A DNA stretch of 64,000 nt from Euptelea pleiosperma (taxonomy: Eukaryota; Streptophyta; Magnoliopsida; Ranunculales; Eupteleaceae): contig CM068543.1 in NCBI GenBank assembly GCA_035048495.1, positions 25,657,751 to 25,721,750 on the forward strand, given 5' to 3'. Positions within the stretch are counted from its first letter, which is position 1; the number at the start of each line of letters is the position of its first letter. The notes beneath the pieces were generated by a model. That model did no database searches. It saw only the letters and a program-made list of their open reading frames with translations, and was not told where the DNA came from. The translations under genes and the position numbers were made by a program. Below, piece after piece: positions 42,001-52,900 of this stretch.

Positions 42001-45000
42001 TATGTTCTGAAAATGGAAATATCCCAGTAGTGGTTTGTTTTAGTCCCTGTGGAAATTGGAAATATATTGGTATATTTTTTGGCAATACGTCAAAATTTAA
42101 TACCATGATATTGAACTCAGGTCCTCATAGAGGTATATTCTAAACCTTTGATGATCATCTTGATTTCATAGCATATTCAGGTGCAGATAGGGTGGGTTTT
42201 TTCCTACTAATAGGAGATTTTTTTTATCGACTACAAGTTACTACGTTTTGGTAGGTGGGAACCTGGTTAGGTGTAGTGAAAAGTTAGCTGTTGTTGCTCA
42301 ATCTAGTGTTGGGTTGAGTATGTATATTAGTGCATACCAGTTGTCAACTGGTCTGGCTTAGGATTGTCTTAGTAAAGATTGGTGTTGGTTTTTATAAAAA
42401 GAAAAATAAAAATTAAAAAACAAGATCAGTGTTGGTGTCACTATTTTGAGACAGCTATAAGCTTCATACATTTCATATTGCATTAATCCAATCATACATG
42501 AACAAAGTTGCTGGTGTTTTATTGTGCAAAAGGTTAGAAGGAAGTGTCTACCACATTTGTATCTTTGCAGATGATTAAGCTAACATTTTCACTAAGGTAC
42601 TTCATAAGGATGCTATTTGTCAGAGTATTATTTATAATCAAGTTGGGCATGGTTGACAATTGTGGTCCAGGTTTCAAGGGGAACAATTGAGGATTAATAT
42701 TTTGTCCTTTTTTTTGGTTTTTGATTGACAACGAGAGAAAACTTTATTAAGACGAAGTGAAGCAAAGACACATGGGGGGAGGTTCTTTTTGGCAACTTTT
42801 ATTTGTTTAGCTTTTTAATACTTTACAATACTTTGTTAGAAGTATGGTTCATATTGTAAGTTTGTAACTTCCTAGTTGATTTATGTAATAGGGGATTCTA
42901 CATGAGGCCTATTTCCTTTCATTCCACTTTCTCCTTTTCATTTGAATGCAGATGTGACTTACAGTTACAGCTATTCTATGAGCAAAACATGCCTCTCTAA
43001 ATCCCTAAGTGGAGCATTTGACCAAGCCTCTTATACCTGGCCCTGAATACCATTGCCTATTTTAAATACATCAAAACAACCCTCAATCTTTGCTTGCTTA
43101 TAGTATCTCAGTTCACCACATATTCTTTCGTCTTTTGACCAGTTACCTTTATATATTTCTATCCTACCTATTTTTACCAATTATATGATCTGTATTTTAC
43201 AATTAAGTAATTAACAAACTATAGTTTATATTTCTTTTCTATACTCCCATGTGATAGCTAGTGATTCTTTTATTTGTTCTCTACAAATAGCATACTGTTC
43301 TCATTCAAAGTCGTACTTCTCTTGGGCAAAAAATTGATACTAAATTTGCCCATGTTAAACTGGGCAACTTCCAATGAGTAAAATTTTAAGGTGCATCTAT
43401 ATGGTAACGTATAATCAATTGCAGTAGGGGCTGCATATATAATCTTGACTTTTGTCCAATTGGAACCTCTCAACTGTCCGACAGGTGACACTGTCATCTT
43501 TTTAGTACACGTCCAGCACTCCTATATGGATATGAAGAGATTCTTTTTGTCTTCTCATTACTTGATGACATATTTCTAAATTCAATTCAAAGTTGCTCTC
43601 AATGTTTCTTTATTAAACATGCTTTTTATAACTTTTGATTTTTACGTTGGATTGGACAGTTGATTGTGCCTTGTAATTTGACTTGCAGCGAAGCATAGGA
43701 CTGTGAAATTGAAGCAGGAATCAGGTCTAGGTGGCACATTTGTGACATTTAAGAGTCAAGAGGTCCAAAGCCAGAAATCTACCACAGTATTATTGTTGTC
43801 ATTAAAAGCAGTTTCAATTCATCCTCTGTCCCAGAAAAACATTTTAGTTTTGGACTCAGTTGGAGATTTGCACCTCTTGAGCCTGTACAATACTGCCCTT
43901 GGGTCAGATATCACTGGCCACATGAGGCGTTTGAGTCATACCATGAAAGTACAAATGCTGGCTGTTCTTCCTGATATTTCAATAAGTATGGTACTCTTAT
44001 CTGCTAGTGGAATTTTCTCAGAGAGTTTCAAGTTTAAAATTGGTTGTCATCATTTTGCAGGAATGCAAACTGTTTGGATATCAGATGGATTCCAGTCCGT
44101 CCACACGATGTCAGTATCTGACATGGACCTTCCTGTCAGTGAGAATGATAAAAATGAAAGAGAGGAAAAGCTAATGCAGAGCTCAGGTTCTTACAAATTT
44201 ATGTCATGTTGATTAAACCCTTTATATACGACACTTTAAACATATCATACCTGTCTCATTGGCTTTGGATAAAACCAACCCTTTCTTTTACTTGTTTCAG
44301 ACTTCTCTGCTTCTAGATGGAGCATTTGCATGTCTATTTTGTCCTCATGAGGTCCTGTCATGTGGAAGACTGTACATCATCATATTCTCATCTTCTAATT
44401 TCTTGCTGTGAATGATGTGACTGTTCTTGTTGAATATATATGTATTCCATTTTTAACTTCCACTGTTGCATTTTAATTTTCTTCCACTTTATCTGTTAGC
44501 TGTCCAAGCAATATTTGTGAGTGAAAAGATTCAGGATGTGATTCCTCTTTCAGCAAATGCAATTTTGATTCTTGGACAAGGTGAGATGTGTTCTTCAGTG
44601 AAATTATCTTATGGATGAGAAGCATACTTGGTGAGAAAATCCTGTGATAATTACAAGATACTGAATATGTCCAAAAATATCCATTTCACTTTCTCACAAC
44701 ACATGCAAAAATATATGATATTTTTTAATGACATTTTAATGTTTCTACACTAAATAAATAAAGCTTATTGACTATATTTTGTGTTTTTCGCTTTTAAAGT
44801 AATATTGCTAAGATTTTCTTGATAAGAATTTGAAAATATCTTCTTAGAAACTCTTATGAGCAAATGAAATATGTCTTCCACGGAATTCCAGCAAACTAGA
44901 TTTCATGAATCAATGTCGGTGCTGCTACAAATTATCCCTTTTCATTTGAATCTTTTTTATTTCTTTTTTTGGTATCTCTTATGCCACATGGAATTCGATT

Positions 45001-45102
45001 TTTGTTTTATCTTTGTACCACATGCTGCTGGATCATGTCCGGATGCTTGATAATCATTATTCTTGATCTGCAGGAAACATATTTGCTTACTCAATTTCCT
45101 GA
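36019..45102 (+). CDS. Conserved plant protein of unknown function (5 exons)
   Basis: Exons 36019-36943, 43689-43985, 44061-44186, 44500-44580 and 45074-45102 join in frame to 485 codons, all with GT-AG introns. I recognise the sequence as a conserved plant protein (MQACKLHLPLSHPSLEVDSLLFEP at the start, GQGNIFAYSIS at the end) but know no function. Visible parts: a Ser/Pro-rich stretch near residues 40-65, hydrophobic beta-like segments (VLFVVAGPHNGGSRILLRF, SVNVFALHSVSARKIWVFAA, GFLLLGEENGVRVFPLRPLV), a basic then Ser/Asn-rich linker about 225-305, and later LVLDSVGDLHLLSL, VQMLAVLPDIS and TVWISDGFQSVHTM. These look like blades of a beta-propeller, which is an inference. Met at 36019 was chosen because the upstream ATG at 35995 adds only a Val/Met run. 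Intron 1 is 6745 bp and full of transposon debris; intron 2 (75 bp) keeps the frame open if retained. Confidence 0.85.
38700..39745 (+). mobile_element. LINE (L1-type) 3' fragment in the intron
   Basis: Translation shows RVWFWENRWCGEAPLMEEF, then the zf-RVT-like domain: LWRWMRDGRFSIRSFYKS, ISFYFWLASLDKILTVD and CSMCKHCGELVNHLLLHCD with its Cys/His pattern. The 3' end has CTTAATAAAGTTTATACTTA and an A-rich end. It is 5' truncated, in sense with the gene, and broken by stops and frameshifts. Confidence 0.8.
41196..41591. mobile_element. hAT MITE with TAGGGCTGGCAATGG termini
   Basis: TAGGGCTGGCAATGGATC at the left is mirrored by GATCCATTGCCAATCCTA at the right, with exact 8-bp duplications CCTACAGG (41188-41195 and 41592-41599). 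The interior is made of GATCCGAT/ATCGGATC repeats. Both terminus and duplication length are typical of hAT. Confidence 0.9.
41740..41850 (+). repeat. LINE 3' tail remnant
   Basis: GGTAGGTCTTCTCAACCTCC and AGTCTACACTTATCAAAAAA match the 3' end of the LINE at 38.7-39.7 kb in the same orientation. It ends in an A-run, consistent with a severely 5'-truncated insertion. Confidence 0.6.
42228..42900 (+). pseudogene. Ty1/copia RNase H end and 3' flank remnant
   Basis: Frame-shifted translation reads STTSYYVLVGGNLVRCSEKL then AVVAQSSVG, equivalent to the RNase H stretch of copia elements. At about 42570-42660 ANIFTKVLHKDAICQSIIYN follows, equivalent to the C-terminal ADIFTK motif. The GGGGGGAGG run at 42774-42782 could be its polypurine tract. 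The two blocks are separated by unrelated or decayed sequence. Confidence 0.6.
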
Positions 45103-45850
45103 AGTTGATAGGTGGTTTATCTTTTGTGGTGGTAAGGCTAGTGACACTTGTATTACTGTTAAAGCAATTTATCTAGCATTTTTTTTTCTCGAGTAGAGAA
45201 CATTTACATGTCTTCCCCTTGCTATTAATGTTAAATGATGAAGTAGTATTTATCAAAGAAAAAGAATAATAGCATTATCATATGGTTTCTCAAGAGCTGT
45301 GGTGTGATTTTATTAAAGAGCTTGCTTATTTACATTTTTTTTGGCAGACTGATATTTGACACTGCTCTCAGAGTATTTGGGCGGGCTTATACTCTAAATT
45401 GTTTGTTTTGTAGGAAATTTCTGTTCCAGGCCATTTTAGAACACTAATTGGTTTATGCTTGTGGCGTCGGCTTCTCGGATCAGTGTTTTTGACAGTAAGT
45501 TTTCTTGGATATATGACATTCCAATTCAATGTATGCTACAGATGATTCATTATTTGTTCGGCCTAGAAACTTTAGTTTGCCTGATTGTAGTATGGAAGCT
45601 GACTCAATATATTTTGAATTTCAGTTGGCTGTCATGTGTTCTCTCTGAGTACGGTGGTGCTGTTGTCATGAAATCTTGAGCTGCAGTTGTCTTTCATTTC
45701 CAGTAGCAAATATGACTTCAAAGAAAACTGAGCTCTGAAAGGTACGATCATGATATTTTTTTATTAAAAAAAGTGTTGTTACCCTATGCAACTTGATATG
45801 GAAGCATGTACTGGTGTCAAGACAGATAACTAGATGTTCATAGCTACTGA
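45103..45850 (+). other. 3' flank of the conserved gene
   Basis: AT-rich sequence follows the stop codon. It may contain a 3' UTR, possibly spliced, but no polyadenylation signal can be assigned with confidence. Short reading frames here are not conserved to my knowledge. Confidence 0.35.
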
Positions 45851-45854
45851 CGTG

Positions 45855-46165
45855 CCTGTACAAACCAAGCAATCAACAAAGCCTTATCCGAACTGGTTGG
45901 GGTCTCCGAACTGGTTGGGGTCGGCTACAGGAATTGTGTTTCACCATGCCACTCTATCTAGAACCTTTTCTTCTGTTAGGGCATATGTTAGATACTTTGA
46001 CAAGCCTGTACAAACCGATCCATCAAGAAAGCCTTATCAAAACTGGTTGGGGCCGGCTACGCGAATCCTGTTACGCCATGCCACTCTACCTAGGGCATAT
46101 GCCACTCTACCTAGGGCATATGTCTTCCGATCTTATCCTGACATGCCTGTACAAACATACTCAAA
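45855..46165 (+). repeat. Dispersed repeat, two tandem copies (GGTTGGGGTCGGCTAC)
   Basis: Two units of about 130-150 bp share TGCCTGTACAAACC, AAAGCCTTATC, AACTGGTTGGGG(T/C)CGGCTAC and GCCACTCTA(T/C)CTAG. The phrase is a common dispersed plant repeat, possibly the body of a SINE; no A/B-box head is seen. An internal duplication, GCCACTCTACCTAGGGCATA, occurs twice at 46078-46120. The reading frame across it is repeat-derived. Confidence 0.6.
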
Positions 46166-46199
46166 AAAATATAGAAGTACAAATCCAAATATAAAAGTA

Positions 46200-48340
46200 A
46201 AAAAGAACTAGGAAAATAGAAGCTATTTACACATCCATATTGTTGCTCTTTATATGTATCCACACTGCTGTAACACTTGGAACTTAAGGACTTTATTCTA
46301 ATTTACCTAGCAGGCTGTGGACCTACAATGTTGTTGGATCATTTTGTTCAGAGGTTACAGAATCTGTCTAAATCTAGTGATCTCTTACTGCTACATCACT
46401 AGCCAATGTAGCCATTTCCACTTGTAGGATCTTGATTTTGAAATTCAAAGTCTCTTGTTTTCTGTTGAATAGATTTTTATAGAAATCTTACTGGTCGTTA
46501 CTGCTCCTGACAGAAGTTCAACTGGAGCCCCATAGTCCTTGTGTTTAAACTATGTTAGCATCCTTTCACTGATATGGGAGGTCTTATGTTATTTAGATGG
46601 TAAGGTAATTTTTATGGTCTCTATATCTGGACCTTAGTTGCAAACAATGGAACGGGTGTGGGAGCGGGTGTTATAAGGAATCCCTAGAGTTTGGAACACC
46701 TGAAAAGTGTCCATACAATATATATAATTAATACATTTTAAAGAAATATATACATATTATTTGTCACATGTCCAAATAATATGATAAATTAGTGTTTAAT
46801 AAATTCTGTATGAAGTTTATAATGGTGTGTAAACTTTTCTTATTTTGTGGTAGAATACATTATCTTATAACTTCTTAAGTTCTCATTGAGCTTTGTTTCC
46901 GAAATTTCCTGTCAGATGCTTGTTGTTTAGTGAATCAAGAGTCTGTCTCCAATAAGTTCAGGTTTCTATCATCTTGAAACTAAGAGTCCGAAGAGCTCCC
47001 AAGTTAGAAGCGCGTAAGCATGGTTCTAGAGTGGGAGTGTCACCCTACATAGGAGTTTTACTGCAACTAAGATCTGGACATAAAGTTTTGATCGACATTC
47101 TGAACCTCTGGTAGAGCTGACCAGTGCCAACGCTTTATTCTCTTCATATTTTTTATTTTCTGCGGTCATTAATTTTATTGGTTTAACACATAGTTACTGG
47201 AAACTGTTGCCCCTCAGAAATCACCACATTATTAATGTTTTTAGGTCCGGGCTTTTCCCGTCTTTTGCATCTAACCATTACTTCTTGCATCCATTTCGTA
47301 ACCTGGATACTATGGTTTTAACCTGATTACAGAAAAAAACCTGATAACAGAAAGCCACAAATGCCGGAATATACTGCAGATAGGAAGTTTGTGATGGACA
47401 TGGTGATTATAAACATAGATATAAATTTATCTTGTATCAGAAGCCAAAATTTCATAGGTAGCAGGCATAGCTAATTCAGCTCTTTTTTCTTTTCTTTTCT
47501 TTATTGTATCTTTATCCTATTTTTTTCTATCAATTTTACAGTTACCAATGGTAAAATATTCTAGCATCACTGAACTAAAGAAAGAGTAAAAGTCAGACAC
47601 CTAGCAAACTCCAGCACAACAATCCTCACTCTTCCCTCCTGACTGGAAATGGTGATATAACATGGAAGCAATATAATGGAATCTAGATATAATGTATACT
47701 ACTAATGTACAAAGAATATCACTCTATGTAACGATACAAAGATTCCCGTAAGATCCCTTTAGCAAAAGAATACGTCAAATTATTCGCAGACCGGGGAATG
47801 AGAGCAAACAGGTGTTCAAACTCAATTCCATGTCACAAAATAGATTCAATTTCTAACTTGTAAACTTCCGTCCAGCTCTTGTGGTAAATGAGTTTGTTCC
47901 AAATCTCTAAAGCTCTATATATTATTTTGCTGTCAGTGATTGTTGTGTATCTACTGTTTCATTTGATGTTGTTTTCATCTCATACTCAACTCTACGTTTC
48001 TAACTGATGAAACCTGTTGTAAGAGTTTTGGCCTATGTGACTATTTGCATCTTGAATTCGTAAATTTGGTGGATTTTCTGGTCTTTCAGAAAGTTCAAGC
48101 TACCTCTGCTGCGCGGCCTGCTTCCATGTGTGCAGGACTTGAAGGCTGGATACGGCTAAACTCGTTATTTGTATCTCGGCCCTTTTGTCACCTTGGTAGC
48201 TCTTCTTACATCTTGGAGTTACCAATTAAAAGATGGAATATACGTACATGAAACCAAGATTACAAAAGTATGATTTAGTTTTCAGATACAATTATGCCAT
48301 CATCAGAAAAATGTTCCAATGTTTTAGTGAATTCTCGGAA
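46200..48340. other. Intergenic, no gene recognised
   Basis: No exon-like reading frame, RNA gene or bounded repeat is seen over this 2.1 kb. Confidence 0.4.
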
Positions 48341-48349
48341 GGGTTGTGA

Positions 48350-48640
48350 TCACCCATAGAAACATTTAATTCAAGCTGTTGGTTAATGACTCTAGACGTT
48401 TCTCCTGTAATAGAACAGGTGAATATGCCTTGTTCTGATTGAACAACTTTTTGTTTTTTGATTAGTAAAGATTTATTAAAGAAGAGCCATAGTCCAACTT
48501 TCACTTCCATGTTCTTTGTTTTAGGATAAGCATCCGCATCCTTGTATTTACCCCTATATAAACCCTCGATTAGGGTCAATGTTAATCATCTAGATTATTC
48601 AATAAATCTCAATTTTTATCATGGTATCAAATCCATCCAT
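48350..48640 (+). repeat. Copia-like LTR end with primer-binding site (tentative)
   Basis: CCTATATAAACCCTCGATTA (TATA), AATAAATCTC (polyadenylation-like) and then TGGTATCAAATCC at 48623-48635 follow the layout of a copia 5' LTR plus Met-tRNA primer site. The partner LTR is not found. Downstream sequence to about 49000 has a short open frame but no recognised Gag motif. Confidence 0.4.
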
Positions 48641-49352
48641 TGATCTCGTGAGATCAAGCTCTCTTCCTAGTTGTACTTCCTACGATGGGCAGTGCCACTG
48701 CTACCCGTCGGGCCTAAACTTTAATGCTTCATCTCCTTTGTCTACTGAGTACCAAATCTCTCATTGTTGTCCGTCCTCTATCATGATCGACGTCCACTTG
48801 CCATCACCGTCCATAGCTCATGACATCTGTAGGATCCACATTAATACAAACAAAAGGAGGTTGTCGAATCCCTCCCTGCAACAAAACCCCTTCTTCATTG
48901 CTGTCTTCGCCTTCCTCATTACATTTAAGAAAGAATCTGACCAAGTGGATCACGCTCTCTTACTGGTTGTTTTTCGGGATCGTTTTGGCTAGCAACAACG
49001 AAGCCTTGTTTCATTTATATAGCTTCTTGGATCCACCGCCAGTAGAGCTTTGAAATCTGTAGTGCATGGGATACTATTGACATCAGAGGCTGAGAAGCTT
49101 CACTCCTTGAATTTGCTTCTCTACAAGCCTCAATCAACATCAACACTCCAGAACAGACGTCGCTGTCACTGTTGCCACCGTCCTTGATGTCGCCATAAGT
49201 TGTTGCCGCCGCCCTTGTCGCTGCCGCCACCATGAATTGTCATCTCCAGTCACCTTCTACTTGGGTTTTGGAAACCCCAACAACTGAAGCCCTACGCCCC
49301 ATTCCATCTTTCTCTTCCCTCTTTTCTCTCGCGTGGAAGAAGGGAATAAATA

Positions 49353-49353
<1 letters not shown>

Positions 49354-49399
<46 letters not shown>
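49354..49399. repeat. (AAT)n microsatellite
   Basis: About fifteen uninterrupted AAT triplets. Confidence 0.95.
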
Positions 49400-49401
<2 letters not shown>

Positions 49402-49454
49402 GGTCCTATTTATGGGCTCTGTCACAAAGCCCAAATCTCATTGGCTTCGGGCCA

Positions 49455-49690
49455 TTTGCCCACTCCAAATCAACAGTGTTAACCATGTAAAAAAATTGAC
49501 CGAAAATAATGGTTTATTGGCGTTTCTAACCATTATATTTGAGTACTCAAAAAAATGACCCAACGGCCATAAATACCAATCAGGTTGATTTTGGGTTTCT
49601 ACGTCCAGGAGGGGATGGGCCAAATGTTCATGGATCAATGGGCTCATAAGAGTGTGCAACAGGCATTTTTAGGAGTGTACAACGTGCCCC
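49455..49690. repeat. GGATGTTT-family palindromic element, degraded
   Basis: The right arm is evident as ACCAATCAGGTTGATTTTGG, GATGGGCCAAATGTTCATGG and AAGAGTGTGCAAC. The left arm is weak, with AATAATGGTTT and GTTTCTAACCATTATATTTG forming the inner stem. Confidence 0.45.
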
Positions 49691-49914
49691 TCCACTTGTT
49701 CAGTCAAACTAACATCTACTTCTGATTTACTTATTGGACAAATCGGATACCCGATAAGTCAATCGCAGTCGAATTCGAATATTGACTCAGAATATCTGTC
49801 AGGTTTCGAATTGAATCCGGATATCAGATTTTCTTTTCGGATTTTGATTTGGATATACTTATCTTTGATTCGAATAATATCCGTTGACTACAACTCTATA
49901 AAGACCTCTTTTAG

Positions 49915-52900
49915 TGTTACGCCAATTGACGATCTAGGATTAATGCAACTGATAAAAATGAATCAAGCAAACACAAAGCACACAAACGATTTACGTGGTT
50001 CGGCTTATAGCCTACGTCTACATGCGAAGACGGCAAGAGATTTCATAATTGATGGTAAAGACTACAACGAATCGGTCTCAAGAACCCTAGCCCCAAATAC
50101 ACCCTTTGTGCCCTTCTGTCTCCTCTCAACTCGAAATTACAATATATATGTCCCCCTAAAATGTATTAGGGTTTGAGCATCTTGCGGAGGAATCCTAGAG
50201 CACATAGAAAGTTTCCTAAACTATTTCCCGCAGGTTCGTTCAAACCAACTAGGGTTTGTTTGAACGAAGTGACATATCGTTTGAACCAACAAACCTGAGC
50301 CAATACCAATATGTGCTCTGAACATGTTCAATCGAACTAGGTTGGACTTCGTTCGAACAAACCCCAGCCGAACGCACCACTAACTTCAAAATTCGAGCCA
50401 CATCTCAACAATCTCCGCCTAATTGACTTGAATTCTTCCAGGCTCCACATATAAAAACTCCTCTTGTCACCTTCATTAAATCCTTTAGGGCACTCATGTA
50501 ATACTAACGCCAATCAAATCCAAGCAGAGCTTGAACTTGACTATTGGAAGTGGCTTAGTCATCATATTTACTATAGCAATCTTCTTCACTGCAATAGCCC
50601 CTTGAGCAATCACATCTCGGATGAAATGCATCCTGACATCAATATGTTTGGTCCTCCCATAGAACATCTAATTTTTGGTCAGATGTATGGCACTTTTTGG
50701 CTGTCATAATATGCAATTGTCAAGTCTTGTTACAAGCCCAGATCACCAATCAAACCCCTCTGCCAAATAGTTTCCTTCACTGCCTCTGTAACTACCATAT
50801 ATTCTACTTCAATAGTATATAATGCGACTGCAGACTATAGTGTTGCCTTCTAGCTAATAGCAAAACCACAAAGAGTAAAGACATAACCTGTCAAATATCT
50901 ATGTATATCCAAGTCTCCAGTGTAATCTTAGTCAACATAACCAGCAACACTTCCTGACATGTCACTGCCTTTGCTATACCCTAAACCAATATCTACAGTA
51001 CCTTTCAGATATCGTAGTACCTATTTCACAACCCGTCAATATGGATCTTCCTAGGTGGATCAATATATCTGCTAACCACATGTGAAATGTCTAATCTCGT
51101 GCAAACCATAACATACATGACACTCCCAATTGCATTAGCATAAGGAACATGTGACATGTGCTCCACCTACTCCTCAGTCTGTGGTGACAGAGCAGCTGAG
51201 AGTTTGAAATGAGCTGCAAGTGGAGTACTCACAGGCTTTGACTCTTGCATACCAAAGCGTTCCAGCACCTTCTCAATGTACCTTTTCTGCAAAGGTAGAA
51301 TCTGTCTGCTTTTCGATCCCTGTGAATTTTCGTATCCAGTATTTTCTTTGCAGCTCTCAAATCTTTCATCTCGAACTCACGACCAAGTTGATCATTCAAC
51401 CTATTGATTTCATACATGTTCTTAGCAGCATTCAACATGTTATCAATATATAACAGCAAATACACAATTGAACCATCCGAGAGCTTCCTATGATAGACAC
51501 AACTCTCATACTCACTCCTAGAGTAGCCATGTCCAACCATAAAAGTATCAAACTGCTCGTACCACTTCCTAGGTGATTGTTTCAACCCATACAAGGATTT
51601 CTTTAACAAATAAACCTGGTCATATTTACCTGAAAAACAAACCCTTTGGTTGATGCATGTAAATCTGCTCCTCAAGCTCACCATGCAAAAAAGTTGTCTT
51701 GACATCAAGTAGTTCTAGTTCCAAGTCAGACATAGCAACCATGGCAAGTAATACGCGGATAGAACTATGTTTAACAACTGGTGAGAATACTTATTGAAGT
51801 CCACACCCTCATTCGGATTATAGCCCTTTGCCACCAAATGTGCCTCGAACCTTGCATCTTCCACCCTGGAGTTCTTTTGTTCCTTTTGAAAATCCATTTG
51901 CAATCAACAATCTTCTGGCCCTTAGGCGGTTTCATCAATCCCCAAGTACGATTTTTGTGAAGACAGTCCATTGTGTTGATTCTTCACCAGTGATGGCCTC
52001 GTGATAAGTACAAGGTTTCTAATCTCAAAACTCTCTGCCACACTAAGTGCATAAGCAATAAGATTTGCATAGCCATATCTCTGAGGTGATTTAATCTGCC
52101 TCCTCTATTTGTCCCTAACATGATTTTACTCTTGTTACTGTAATGCTTTATTCTCTTCAGTAAGATCTTGCACCTCTTCTTCATCTTGTTGAACTAAGAC
52201 ATTCTCTCAAGCTTTAATCTCAAGCTCCACCTGCTTATTGACACCGTGGTATGTCCTCGTATCAAGACACTCCTTCGATTTGAGCATAATCAATCGACTC
52301 GTAAAAGGTCACATCTCTACTTGTGTGATTTAGGATCTGTACACCACAATATGTATCCTTTCACCCCATCAGCATATCCAAGAAATATGCACTTCTTTGC
52401 CCTCGGCTCAAGTTTACCTTCATTCACATGAGCATAAATTGGACAAACAAATACTTTCAAATCAGTGTAATGAGGGAGAGACCCAGACCAAACCTCTTCA
52501 GGAGTCTTACAATCGATAGCTGTCGATGGATACCTATTGACTAAATAGCAAGCTGTGTTAACAGCTTCAGCTCAAAACTCATTGGATAACCCAGCATTGA
52601 AGAGCATACATCGAGACCTCTCCAAAAGAGTTCTATTCATCCGTTCTACAACCCCATTCTGTTGTGACGTCTTTTCGACCGTATGGTGCCTCACAATTCC
52701 TTCATTTTTCTAAAACTCATTAAATAAACCTCCACAAAATTTCATGTCATTGTCAATTCTCAATCGCTTGATCTGTTTGCCAATTTTTTCAATAATTGCC
52801 TTGACCTAAGCAAAGACATAACTTGTGTTTCAAAATGTATATATCCAAACCTTCTAAGAGTAATCATTGATAAAGGTCAACATGTACCGACCACCACCTA

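Larger units (their letters stand above)
36944..43688 (+). other. Long first intron of the conserved gene, repeat-filled
   Basis: The donor is G|GTAAGT and the acceptor CTTGCAG|CG. Recognisable contents are a LINE 3' end, a hAT MITE, a second LINE tail and copia fragments (separate entries). A short hairpin CCCATACCCCATGTCG / CGACATGGGTATGG lies near 38177-38212. The rest shows nothing coding in the gene's frame. Confidence 0.7.

Noticed and set aside
45834..46211. 125-residue protein with internal repeats
   Set aside because: The residues come from two tandem copies of a common dispersed repeat.
48621..48992. 123-residue frame after the LTR-like end
   Set aside because: It starts inside the presumed primer-binding site and shows no Gag motif; I kept only the LTR-end call.
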